Part shown: positions 36,052 to 47,363 of the stretch, piece by piece | Layout: each line of letters starts with the position of its first letter | How positions within the stretch are numbered: position 1 is the first letter of the stretch | From: Branchiostoma lanceolatum | Lineage: Eukaryota > Chordata > Leptocardii > Amphioxiformes > Branchiostomatidae | Assembly (NCBI RefSeq): GCF_035083965.1 | Contig: NC_089722.1 | Location: 27,984,642 to 28,048,641, forward strand | Length of the DNA: 64,000 nt | Reading direction: 5' to 3' | Program-made: the position numbers and the translations under genes | The notes under the pieces: generated by a model | Database searches by the model: none | The model's input: the letters and a program-made list of their open reading frames with translations, nothing else | What the model was told of the DNA's origin: nothing

Positions 36052-36388
36052 TGTTGGTTAAGTCATGTGAAGTGCCTTTCCCAAGGGCGCAAGATCGGTG
36101 ACAGGGTAGGATGCGAACCCGGCCGGGACCACTTTGTTCTGAGACGAGCACATACACTGCCGTTGCGCCACACGACTATTTATAAACGGATGTATAGTAG
36201 ACGTTTTTGCCGAGTAGAACTAGAAGTGTTGGTTAAGTCATGTTAAGTGCATTTCCGAAGGGCACAAGATCGGTGACACGGTAGGATTCGAACCCGGGAC
36301 CACTTTGTCCTAAGACGAGCACACTGCCATTGCGCCACACGACGATTTGTAAACGGATGTAAAGTATACATTTTTGCTGAGTGGAAGA
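36052..36388 (-). mobile_element. Tandemly duplicated tRNA-derived SINE, 175-bp period
   Basis: Two copies, 36052-36226 and 36227-36388, each starting TGTTGGTTAAGTCATGT on the plus strand. On the minus strand each has a tRNA-like head with an A box TGGCGCAATGG and B box GGTTCGAATCC (first copy GGTTCGCATCC). The body differs from the SINE family at 11590, so this is a second family. Confidence 0.8.
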
Positions 36389-37089
36389 ACAACCCCAGCA
36401 CCACAGGTGGTCTATTTCACTCAAGCTTGCCTTGATATCAAGGTCCAGTTTCAGCGTGACGAATACATTCCTTAACGGTCTGTCGGAAATTCAGGAACAA
36501 GAAATCTTGGCATATATCGTTTACAGGGTAAAAACGTAAGACCCCCCCATTCACATGCACAGGGACAACTCATTTATACCTTAGACCGGTGGAAGAATGA
36601 ATCATTGTGAAGCGATGTCTCCACATATTAACAACAAGGAATACAGTACTAGTACACAAACGATCTATACGTTCCCTGACTGGACGATGTCGCAACTATA
36701 GCAACAACCAGACTTAACTTTATTGATTAGCAACTGTCTTTCTTGCCTTGGCACATCATCGGAGAAAGCTATATTTGGTGAAACGACAATTTTACATAAT
36801 AGGCCAGAGAAAACGAATCACAGGGTACCTGACACGTTCAATAGTAAAATATTTATAAAGAAGTTTTTTGAGGGGCCACCACAAGAAAAATAACACCCAC
36901 CCCATCCACACCCCAACACACACACACACACACACTATGCCAGTCTGAAAAGGCAACTGTTTGCTCCAAGGCGGCGTAACTACAACATACAATGGCAAAC
37001 CTTGACGGACACTGATGAAAGGAATTCTAAAACCAAGCACCCGTCCGTACCGTACACAGATGTAAGCCGTAACATTCGTTTTATCTTAC

Positions 37090-37192
37090 CTAGATCTTGC
37101 ACATTGTAAAGTCTGGCATGGCTGGAATCAGGGAATAGTTTGATCATTGCTAAAAATGACGATATCATACACACAGCGGTCCAAAGTTTCAC
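37090..37192 (-). other. Possible first exon encoding a signal-peptide-like segment
   Basis: ATG at 37192 opens 34 codons (MKLWTAVCMISSFLAMIK then a polar stretch) and ends at a good donor, G|GTAAGAT. Its phase (1) would join in frame to the acceptor just upstream of the IFT22 start codon. IFT22 is cytosolic, so a secretory leader there would be surprising; chance, a 5' UTR exon, or another gene are all possible. Confidence 0.25.
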
Positions 37193-39523
37193 AGATTATA
37201 CACCGGTGGAATTTTCTGTTCCAGAAATGTGTGTAGGCTGAGCTGCTGGGAGAGCGCCACCTGTCTCGTTGTCAAACAATATTGTTGAAGTGTTTTGACT
37301 AGCCGGGGTGTTTCTCTTTAAATTTCCATCGGATATCGTTTCCGCAGAAACAATCTCTTGCAGTTGTGTCGCTCACAGCTACAAGGGATTGTCACAAATT
37401 CTTACAGAAATGTTAAAAACAATAGTCATTCTTTATGTCTGAACAATACCCCAGAACTGTTTGTCGTACTTCCCATATTGTCGACATAAACGTGTATTCT
37501 ATTGACGAGATCTTCAACGTGCAACTAAGACCATTATATTCCCGTATGTCTTGGTTTACCCAAAGAGATCTAGGAACCAGAATGAACGTTTGAGACTGTC
37601 CCCTGCTCACCTTTTATTCTCTCCTTTCGCCTCTGCCTTCGACTGGCCATTGTTGATAATCCTGCCGGTCAGTCCACTGTCTAAAGCTGACCCTTTGTAC
37701 GTAATCCACTCCAGACAATGGTCAGTTGGCCGTAGAAACCCAGCGATATCATAAGACTTGACCGGAAACTTTGTAGTAGTGTATTGTTGACGCCAGTTTG
37801 TATACGGTGAAGTTGAGGTAAAGTGTTCGGGTGGTGACGATGTCGACCCTTCGTTCTTTCTAGATTACGTCAGGTTACGCTGGGTTAAACAAAAGTCAAT
37901 GGAACGTGACGAAGAAAGAAGTATAAAGCTTGATTTGCGCTAAAGAACACGTACAAACAGCGTCGAGTGTTTTATCTAATCATGGCAAAAGTTATTAATT
38001 TCAACTGTGTTGTGAATAGAGGAAGTATAGAGGGAGGACTTACTGTGGTTTATAAATCAAACGAAAGAAACTGATCGATAATGCCTGATTTTCTACGAAT
38101 ATCAACGGCTGTTTCCAATCCAACGTTGCCCCGCACGCTTTTGTAGCGTGTAAAACACAGACACTGACACACCCCTTCTCCTAACACACACACGGGGAAA
38201 AAGAAATGTCCTCCAAGAATCAAATCGATTGTGTTCACTAGCAAACGTTTATGGAAACTGCCTTACCTTAGCTATTGTTGTCACCTCACATCGCACCTAC
38301 GTAATCACGTAATACCTGATGTTCTACAAATAGTATCACTTCTTAAGTCTAGGATATCAGTGTCAATCAGAGTGGATAATTAGATTGGAAACAGGAGATT
38401 GGGTAAGCCCTGCCATTGTGTTCGTTAGCACTTTTCCCTAAGAAAATTGCATGTCAGGATTTTTACTTTTGTAAATAGTATGCTTGGCCGTGCGGGTGGT
38501 CTATTTTACGTACTGTAATTCTTGCAATTGTTTCTTTCACTGTAACTTTTAATCTATGTTTACTGTTTTTAAGGTCACCTCTGTACCGTGAACTTATTAT
38601 CACCATTAAAAACCTGTTGTAATTATTTATGATTCCTTCACACATCCGTTCTTTAAATCGCTTGCCGCCACCGTGAAGTTTAAGTTCAGTGAAAATCTCC
38701 ATTTTTTTACACCGTGAAATTTTGTTACCGTAAAGATAAAGTGAATTACTATATCATCTCTATTTCACCGCCTCAAATCTATTGTTGTAGTGCTTTTCCG
38801 AGCATTGTGTAGAAGTGTTTTGGTATCTACGCAGGATTGCTATTCAAATCCCTAATGCCTCAGTCATTGGTCTATTTCTTCTATTTAAAGAAAAACGTCT
38901 AGTTGCCGACAAGCATATAGCTTTGGGTGGGGGGGAGACTAAAGATAGATTCTTGAAGTTCTTATTGTCAGATTTTTCATCGCTGAGTCTTATATAACGA
39001 CACTCTGAAAAAATATCTGCGCTTCCATTGCAGCCTATTAGGGTGTATCAATGGTTTGCGGGATCCAACTAAATTTGCCATTCATCTTGTTAAATATTAT
39101 TATTAACGTTATGTCTGGATATCAGGTCCAAGGGAAACACAAGGGATATTTGAACATATACAAGTATATACCATAACTAGTTTATATGGTCCTTACCGAA
39201 AGGAGTATGTCTCCCATACCACCCATACAATTATATTTTATCAACGTCCACTTTGTTTGAAATACGTTACAATTGCTTGCGAATGTTTTAGATACCTGAA
39301 AGCTCGTGGTATGAAAGTAAAAACACGGGAAATTTCACCATTTATTTTTATTAGCAATACGTTATCCACAAGAGCTAAGCACTAAGCCTAAGATACATGA
39401 GATACCCACTATCGAGTGACGCCTTGCCTTTCAATCTTTTCCGTTAGATCAAATTCTCTATCACGATCATATTAAGTATGCAAATTTCACCATAGTATAC
39501 TCTCTCCGATATCTTGTCCGAAT

Positions 39524-39710
39524 TACTCTCCAAGCAGAGCTAGGGTTTCGGCTGGTTTTTAATGTGTTTTTAGGCGTTTTTGTCATGCCTTCTACTTTGT
39601 CATCGTTTTTGTTGTGTCGCAACAAAAACGATGACAAAGTAGAAGGCATGACAAAAACGCCTAAAAACACATTAAAAACCAGCCGAAACCCTAGCTCTGC
39701 TTGGAGAGTA
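39524..39710. mobile_element. Perfect 91-bp fold-back MITE, hAT-like 8-bp duplication
   Basis: Arms 39524-39614 and 39620-39710 are exact reverse complements over 91 bp with a 5-bp spacer. The 8-bp GTCCGAAT occurs directly on both sides (39516-39523 and 39711-39718). Ends TACTCTCCAAGCAGAG match the copy at 20603-20719. No mismatch in the arms suggests recent insertion or repair by gene conversion. Transcripts would form a 91-bp duplex. Confidence 0.95.
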
Positions 39711-40309
39711 GTCCGAATGCCAGCATGGCCATTTTTGTCTTCAAGAAACTAACTTTAATACCAAATATGTAGATTACATGAAACAGTTACAAGTACAGGT
39801 TGAATGTTTTAAGGCTTAGCGTTACGCTCAAGATCTTTCTGAATGATATCCAATACTGAGCCCAAATGGGCTAATGATATCATCTAAACTCGCGCCATGC
39901 CAATACAGTACTAACAATAGATGTGCCGAGCTTAAGCTTGCACAAAACAATTTTTTACATCGTCAAATGTATATATAGTCGTAAGGGTGTACTGAAACGT
40001 TAACATCCTGAATCTTAACCCACTTTTTTTAGTCTCAATATTGTCTACATAATACATTCAAATTGTGTTAATAAGACTTACGAAAATTAGGAATACCCTG
40101 CTAATCCTCTAATTCTTAGCCCACTTTATATCAAGTTACCAAACATGATGATACACCCATAAGTATCTATGAACGTCTTACTCCCAATGTTCCGTAGAAT
40201 GCCTAACCTAATCATATGTTTCACCAACATTTCCCATTGTAGCTATAGTTTACTCTCCAAGATTTCCTCCGCAACATCATGCCCGTATTTCTATCCTTGA
40301 TCGTTCTGT

Positions 40310-43300
40310 TCATGCCCCGTCGGGATACTCTCCGACTTTAAAGATGAATTTGGCGGAGGCGGAGCCGAGGTCGTTCTTCACCGTCAGGGTGTAGGTGTTG
40401 GAGGCGGTGATATTCGGGGCGACTCCCGCCTTCTGCGATATGGCGCCCGTTGCCGTGTCCAGCTCCATGAAGCCCGGCAGATCCGGCCTGATGTGCCACG
40501 TCCTGGGGTCGCTGCCGGGGTTCAGGAGGGTCGGGGTGAGCTTCTGGTCCATTTGGAAGGTGAAGAGAGTGACGTTCTCCATGCTGAGACCAACGGGCTT
40601 GGTCGAGTTCATGGACACCGCCCAGGACGGCTGGTCTTGCTCAGACGTTTCAGCGACGCTGCCGGATCCCCCGAGGTAGTACTTCTTGTCCTGAGCCTTG
40701 AACATGGACAGGCTGTAGAACTTGAAGGAGGCAGACTTCAGATGCCCGTCGGCATCCCGCTGGACTGACCCTTGACACTCGGCGACCCACTGCTGCTGGC
40801 TGACCGAATCCCCGGTCAGCTGGGTTGCTCCGGACAACTGACCTGTTTCATCAACTGTAAGGTACTTGGACACGATTGCCGTGTTGTCATCGTTAGGCAA
40901 GTTGGCGATGAACTTGGCTCTGCCGAAAGAGTCGGTAGTCATGAAGAAGACGGTGTCTGGGCCGTTTGTTGCTTGGGTGAGACTCAGGGATCCGTCTGTA
41001 TTGAACTGTAGGTACTGATCGGCCGATCCGTTCATCTGAAGGCTGATTCCCTCCTTCTCCAGTTGTCCAGTTGGCTGGTAGCTCTGGAAGCTGTCGATGT
41101 CTGCTCCATGCGGCATGTACAGACCTGCGTCGTTGGCCTGCTTCTTTGCGAAATCCTCGAGCGGAGATGGGGTTTTCTTGTGCAGCTCCACGATGAGCAG
41201 GACCACGCCAACCAAGGCAGCCGCCACAGCCAGGGCGCCCAGGCAGGAGCAGATCGCCGCGCATTCCACTCCTGCGATCTCCGCTCCCTCGGGGATCAAC
41301 CAAGATCCAAATGTCGAACAGATCTGCATGGTAGACGCCAGGACTCCCATGGAATTTCCTGCTATCTCAAGCTTCGTTTTCGATTTGCTGAGAGAGATAG
41401 AGCCAAAGACGAGCCCTAAAACAGCTAAAGAAGCGCCAAAACGAGTAGCCATGAATTCGTCAAGGTTTTTACCAAACAGAGATTCCACTAGAGCCATGTC
41501 CTCTTCGCCCGCGACAACGGCCTCTTCAGTGGCAGCAGCCGCGTCAGCTCCCACCTCTATTTCACCTCCCTTCTTCCCTAAGATCCACTTGCTGAAGCCG
41601 TTCGATGCGCGAGTAATGGACTCCTGACACTCGCCTTCGAACGCGATCTTTGCCACGTTCTTGTACTCCATTGCTTCCGTGCCGAATATCTCATACAAGC
41701 TGACGCCTCGTTTGACCAACCCTGCTGCCACTCCAGTGAACACAAGGATACCGTCGCTGACCACCTGTGCTTTCTTTGCTCCATCCAGGGACTTCCAATT
41801 CTTGACTCCGAAGTAGAACAACATGATGCCTCCACAGACGGCAGCACTTGCAACCAGTTTACCCAGCAGGTACAAGGAACCCTTTGCATACTCGTTATCA
41901 ACGTAGGTCATGAGCTTTACAAAGTTGTAGTCTCCTGTGAATTGCGAAGCCATCTTCTGAAACTGAGACAGGAGATCTTCCAGATTTTTCTGATTCAGTT
42001 TCTCTTGGATTTTTTTAGCAGCCTCTTGCATCTTTGGATCTGTGCTGTCGATGTACTTCTCCTTGAAGCCTGTCAGGATTTCATTGACCGCGTACTGGTA
42101 GTTGGTCATGTCGCCGCTGAAGTCGATGAGCTGCGGGAGGATGTTCGTCAACTGGAAGATCTGGATGATCTTGACGTACTGTTCCTGAAACACGGCGCTG
42201 TCGTCCAAGATACCGAGAATGGCGCAGTTCTGTTGGATCTGCCTGGAGAACGCCGAGCCATCCAGAGACGCGGCCCCCCCAACGGAGAGCATCTGAAGCA
42301 TCGAGAGCGCAGATGGCTGGGTGACGTCACGGAAGAACCAATAGGCCCAGTACTTCCCTTGTTGTCCTAACGCTGTCAGGCTTTCTATGATAGCCAACAT
42401 AGAGGCTTGGTTAGTGTCATCTTCAACGGTGGATTCGATCTCTTCGATCCAAGAGCTTTTGTCCTGTGCGATGTATGATGCGTACCTTGCCCTGTTTTGC
42501 ATCTGGTCAACCAGGAACTGTCCCATCCTCGGCATGTCCTGTAGCCAGTGGGTCTTGTACAGCTCCGGAGACTGAGCATTGAAAACGCTTGCTGTTGATG
42601 TCTCCGTTTTCAGCCACTTCTTAGCTCGAATAGCGTTGAGTTTCCCGGCGTAGTCGTCACTTTTCCACACATTAGGAAGTGCCTGAGCAAGATAGGCAAC
42701 ACTCAGGGTCTTGTACCAATCCCTTGCAATACCGTCGTCCCCGTTCTCTTGCTGTTCGGTGGAAGGACTGCCATTCGTGTCGGCGATTTGCTTGATCGTT
42801 GGGTCCAGGTCAGGAGCATTGCTCATCCCCATATACTTCTTCCGGAGGTCCCCATCCATGTAGTACTGTAGGATTGTGTAGAAATCATTCATAGACTTCT
42901 GCTGGAAAGCGTCGTACCACCTGCCGTTGTCATCCTTCTTGAACTGGGACATGTTTAGAAGTTCTTGGCCGTTAAGAGGTATCTGTCTTGGCGCACCAAG
43001 AAGATGTTCCTCATGTTCTTGGACATATGCCTTAACACCGTATACCTCTCCCGTGGCTGCATCGAGAGCCTTGGTCAGCATGGCGCCAGTAAACGTGGAC
43101 GCTTCAGCATTGAAGGTAAACTGAAGCAGATACGGGAAAACATGTTTCCCATCTTCTCGCGGGTTGTCAGGAACAGGAACCACGTCGTTCTCGTGTTGAA
43201 ACACCGCTTGGAACTCAGGGGTGAGAACGAAGGAAAAGTCTCCTTCTGCCGGGTTGTATGTCACGCTCGTCTGCAGATCTTCGAAGTTGACCGTGATTTT

Positions 43301-44910
43301 GTAGGTCTTCTGTCCGATGAAGAACTGCTCCTCTAAGCCATAGGTAAAGCTTAGAACATCGTCATCCCATGTAGCGTCCTTCCACGTGTCGCTTGAGTCG
43401 TCCCAGATCAACTTGAGTGCCGAACCTTCTTGTTTAACGTACGCTCCAGCGTTGCTTGAGATTGTACACTTGTAGGTGACTGGCCTCAGCGTTGCCGTCA
43501 CGGAAAAGTTAGTCTGCCCAAGACTCATGGTCCCGTACCCTCGTACGCTCTCTTCGTGAGGAAAAGCAATGTGGCCGGCATGCTCTCCGTCCTTCCAGAT
43601 CAACTTGTTGGCGGATTTGTCCCAGTTCCAGGTGCTCATAACGTGCTGGCCTACCTTCAGCTGCTGCATTCCGCCCGATGTTTTCTTCAGGGTGATGGTG
43701 TCTGGTGCGGACGGGGGTTCCTTGTCGGCGCTATGGCTAGACATCACTTCTACATCGTAGACGCGGTGTTGTTTGTCCAACAAGTTGAGCATGTTGTCAA
43801 CAGTCTGAAAAGAAAGGAAGAGAAATGTCGTTAATTTATGGCTGAGAGTACTTCTGATTACTAGTACACGTCAAGAAATCATTACATTCGTGCTATAATT
43901 GATCTAGAAAAATATGTAGGTTGTTCAAACATAGAAAGGACTAAGAAACATCTGTCATTATTATGACGATCTCGTTTTTAAAGAAAAGTAACCACCACAC
44001 AAAAGTAGGAGAAAATGTGATTTATTTCATCTTATTTTGGCCATATTTGAACTACCTGTTCTCGGTGCGTCTGTGCCTAATAAAATCACCAAGGATTACG
44101 TATATCTATATCATCACATCAAATGACACGTCGTGCCGTGGGAACAAACCCAGCTAACAAAATACAAATAGTTGCTTTGCAGGTTCCACGTGAAAAAAGG
44201 ACCGAAGAGATAACGTACTCAGAAAAGGTATCATGGCAGGTCCAGTGTACAGTCGCCTCTGTAAGCTTTTTCATGTTAAAATTCTCCCCATATCTTTCTG
44301 TGTGGAGACCCATCTCCTTTACCATCACCCTTATAGCAGGCAGGTGTGCAAGCGCTACAACAGAGGGCTAGTCCCCTGAGAGTGACGTGTGTTTAACTGA
44401 TATTCTTTCCCATAATTAGTGCTGAATGTTAAGCAGAGAATGCAGTATGTATCATTTTGCAAAGTCTTAAATGATCCCGGCCAGGATTTGACCCCTTATA
44501 CTACACATGATATACGATAGCTTCAATGAATTCTAGTCTTCTGAACATAACTGTTACAGATCGTGGAATTTCTGATTTCTGGCCAGCAAGAAGTAAAAAA
44601 AATGTAATCATGATATGAAAATGGTAACTTGAAAAACAACAACCGGAGGGAGTCTGCAACGGAGGCTAACTTTCTGATTCATTTACATAATATGTAGTAT
44701 TTATCAATAAAGTGTACATACTGTGGGCTGGGCTTTTTCTGTCTTCTCTGTCTTCTTTGTCTTGTCCTTCCCGGGCGGCCGACTTTCCTTGACCTTGCCT
44801 TCTCTTGGCTCTTCCTTGACCTTGCCTTCCCTTGGATCCTCCTTGACCTTGCCTTCTCTTGGCCCTTCCATGTAGATCGGACTACTTTTCGCACCAGCAG
44901 AGTTTCCCAT
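40310..44910 (-). CDS. Unrecognised 1227-aa protein: beta repeats, helical core, hydrophobic segments, C-terminal He_PIG-like domain
   Basis: I do not recognise this gene. Exon 1 44910-44722 (63 codons) joins in phase 0 to exon 2 43804-40310 (1164 codons plus stop). Residues 1-6, MGNSAG, resemble an N-myristoylation signal, moderately good. Residues 17-44 hold three PREGKVKE decamers, then Lys-rich linker. About 110-250: two beta-rich repeats, each with W-D residues and a Y/F-G pattern. About 330-690: alpha-helical. Hydrophobic segments about 710-730, 745-760, 852-868 and 910-937, possibly membrane-inserting. About 970-1145: beta-rich with KYLTVDETGQL, beta-trefoil-like. About 1152-1222: matches the He_PIG putative Ig fold (LPGFMELDTATGAIS, YTLTVKND-GSAS), mostly bacterial in distribution. 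No secretory signal. The long single exon and short added first exon suggest acquisition by transfer or retrocopy. It is divergent from the Hint gene at 47364. Splice model good; function unknown. Confidence 0.8.
44330..44500 (-). mobile_element. SINE fragment, family of 11590-11877
   Basis: Contains the body blocks GGGCTAGTCCCCTGAGAGTGACGTG-like and AAGCAGAGAATGCAGTATGTA (spans about 44364-44453) and a decayed CCCGGCCAGGATTTGA end. The tRNA-like head is lost. Confidence 0.65.
44640..44672. mobile_element. Solo end of the TAGCCTCCG MITE family
   Basis: TCTGCAACGGAGGCTA at about 44654-44669 matches the right terminus of the element at 5654-5801 over 14-15 bp. The other end is absent. Confidence 0.5.
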
Positions 44911-46405
44911 GTTGATACCAGATCCTCGTCAGTATTTTGAAGAACTTCGCAGTTGCGATTCTAGAATAACAAGGGTTGACCGGTCAGTTAGATCGTGCAT
45001 TTTTTCTAAACAAATCACAAAACTAATGTCCGTCATGAAGATTAAAGATGAGAAACTTGACTTATTCGTTTTCAGTCGAACTCGACCAAGCACACCAATT
45101 CCAAGTCACCTCCCAGTCTTCTCGGTTTTTCTTACGTTCAGAGGTATATATAAACAATATACATTATATAATGTCCTTGATATAAATAATTCAAAAACCT
45201 TCTGAAAAGCGTCAAAATAATATCGATTACAGCATTATCAAATCGTTACCAAAGCTGTACTAAACTTAAGTTTGTTTACCGTCACCATGGCAACATTTGT
45301 TGGGCCAAATGTTTGATCTACAAATTCATCGGGATTTTCGTGTTCACGATGTTATTATCTGTCTTACTCATTTCTGATCCAAAGAACGTAATCGTAATCT
45401 ATGCTGCGACTGGTGGCATAAGTATATATGATATTTGTACCCGGTTGATTCTCGAGCTCCGTCCTGTCCAATGTTCTTTTCAAACACATTTTTGTCGATC
45501 CGATCAACATAGTCCACTGATAGCCAAACATGTACACTGGAGGAGGAAACATACGTTATCTAGCACCAATACTGATGAAATAAATCTATAAAGATGGCAT
45601 AAAAACTGGTTTATCTCACCTCGTACTTCCTGAGTCGAAGCGTTCCGCTGAACTCGCCGTCCAAAAAAAAGACGCTCCCGAACTGGTGTGACGCCTTTTG
45701 ACTGTACTTTTAATTTTAATGACATGCAGTCTTCGAGGTGGAATTGGCGATAATCAGTCTCTCTCGAGAGATGACAGGGTGTCCTGGGAGAAAAGTAGCA
45801 ATACGCCTTTCCATGCGGTCTAGTGTAATTAATTAATTAACATAATTACTTGAACAGGGCGTAATGATAATACAGACAAGTCTTCTCTTATTCAAGTCTG
45901 TGAATAAAACCATAATTTTGTCCCTTTTTCAGTTATTTGCTATGAGATTACAAAGTAATACGTATCAAATCTATCTAGATTATTTTTCATCCTCCTGTCC
46001 CTTGGCAACAGGTAATAATTAGTGAAGTTGCCATAGTGAACAATTAGAAACGATTAGTATTCTGTTATCTTTGGGCGGAGTGGTAATTTTGTTTGTTTGT
46101 GCCCTAGTCAAGACAACTCCATGTGAAAAGAATGTATAAATCACCGCATGATGATGCTTTAGAAAAAAATTCACGGAAACAATTGCAATCAACTTGAATT
46201 GGAAAACTGTTGTGCAATTAATCTCCCCCAACTTGTAATATGTGCGAAAAAGACAACTCGCCCACTAACTAATGGCAGTTCAAAATGGTGTTTGACGAAA
46301 TTCATTTCTTTCCAGAAACAATTTTTCTTGTAGTCTTGAATTTGTTGTGAATGAGTAAGCCTGCCTGGCCTTCTCATCTTCATTTAATTTCTTTAATACA
46401 CCGAA

Positions 46406-46609
46406 TCAAGAAGGTGACTTTCTTAATTTCTTCATAACAAGATAGCCAGAGCTCTTGCAATCTAAAATAAAGCCACTCCCATCATCTTTTTTATAATTAG
46501 ACGTCCATGTCATCCCAAGCAAATTTCCGGTCGCACAGGTCCAGTTAGCTCCGGACCCGCCTACCCAGAAAGTCCGGTGCGTCGTTTTCCATACCAAAGG
46601 TAAGCTGAA
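46406..46609 (-). other. Possible terminal exon, unassigned
   Basis: A TTTCAG acceptor precedes 46609; the frame reads through a Gly/Trp/Cys-bearing stretch (WVGGSGANWTCATGN, then GFILDCKSSGYLVMKK) to a stop at 46406. ATTAAA occurs just downstream. Composition looks protein-like, but no upstream exon with matching phase was found. On the opposite strand 46502-46600 is also open and ends at AAAG|GTAAGC, so strand is uncertain. Confidence 0.3.
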
Positions 46610-46891
46610 ATATGTTTATTTTCATTCAAACGGGCTTTGCTTATACAGTAATCAGTTATGAGAAGCTGACAATTTTATTTGTGTGGTGATGGTGGTGGGG
46701 TGAGTTATCCTCCCAACTTTGTACGTATTATAAAGATCATATGTTTACTCAATATTGGTTATCATACCTAAGCAACGCTTACTTGATTTATCAATGATCT
46801 CCACGGACGCTTCGGTTTTCACCGATTCAAACAAATGCCCCATTAGACTCTACAGGCAAGGACAACACAACCGTCAAAACAACCCGAAAAT

Positions 46892-46975
46892 TAGCCTGGA
46901 TGCCAGACCCCCAAACTCTAACATATCTACTGTTTGATAGATATTTCAAAGTTTGGGGGTCTGACATCCAGGCTA
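46892..46975. mobile_element. 84-bp MITE, TAGCC ends, 9-bp target duplication
   Basis: Starts TAGCCTGGATGCCAGACC and ends with the near-exact reverse complement (GGTCTGACATCCAGGCTA); imperfect pairing continues over about 37 bp. Flanked by CCCGAAAAT (46883-46891) and CCCGAAAGT (46976-46984), one mismatch. Ends and duplication length resemble the elements at 5654 and 60162. Confidence 0.85.
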
Positions 46976-47363
46976 CCCGAAAGTTAGCTATCAGGTCGAA
47001 TTATTCTGAAACAAGACAAGCTACATTTGTGTACCTCATGAAAGAACAAAACAACAGACGCATTGTTTGTTGTACCATGCTCTGTGTGTTTAAGTTTTTC
47101 AAACCGCCATAATCACTTAATCAAGGTTAGATTTAAAAAATATTTTTTTATTGTGCAGCTTTTTTTTCTCTCGCCCGCTCGCACCAGAATTATTTGGGCT
47201 ACCTGTCAAGTCACCCTGGCCTTATCTTTAAATTTCAAGACAAAAATGTGCAAGACAAAGCTATATACTGTGACATTCTGATACTTAATAGTAAAGTTCA
47301 CCTTCTAGGTAAAAAAAAGTAAACTTCGCGTCGGTGCCGACTTCTGTGAAACCGTCATTCAAG

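Larger units (their letters stand above)
35215..40309. other. Gene-poor spacer upstream of IFT22
   Basis: About 5 kb without a supported gene. It holds a tandem tRNA-like SINE (36052-36388), a CA run (about 36918-36934), a perfect fold-back element (39524-39710) and a possible short exon (37192-37090, minus). The open frame at 38463-38702 is AT-rich and overlaps repeated CACCGTGAA motifs, so it is probably not coding. IFT22 5' UTR exons should lie here. Confidence 0.5.
44911..47363. other. Divergent spacer between the two unrecognised large genes
   Basis: 2.45 kb between opposing start codons; it must hold both promoters. Contents: a MITE (46892-46975), a minus-strand candidate first exon ending at a GTGAGA donor near 45620, a minus-strand ATG frame 46843-46783 ending at a GTAAGC donor, and frames on both strands at 46406-46600. 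None joins in phase with the neighbouring large exons, so no gene is claimed. Confidence 0.45.

Noticed and set aside
36090-36350. Two possible tRNA genes
   Set aside because: They are tRNA-like SINE heads in a 175-bp tandem dimer, without a cloverleaf acceptor stem.
38463-38702. 79-codon minus-strand frame (MEIFTELKLHGGGK...)
   Set aside because: AT-rich with CACCGTGAA-type repeats around it; no splice or polyadenylation context.
40395-43834. Several plus-strand frames of 60-176 codons opposite the large minus-strand exon
   Set aside because: Shadows of a 1165-codon frame with clear domain features; no splice signals of their own.
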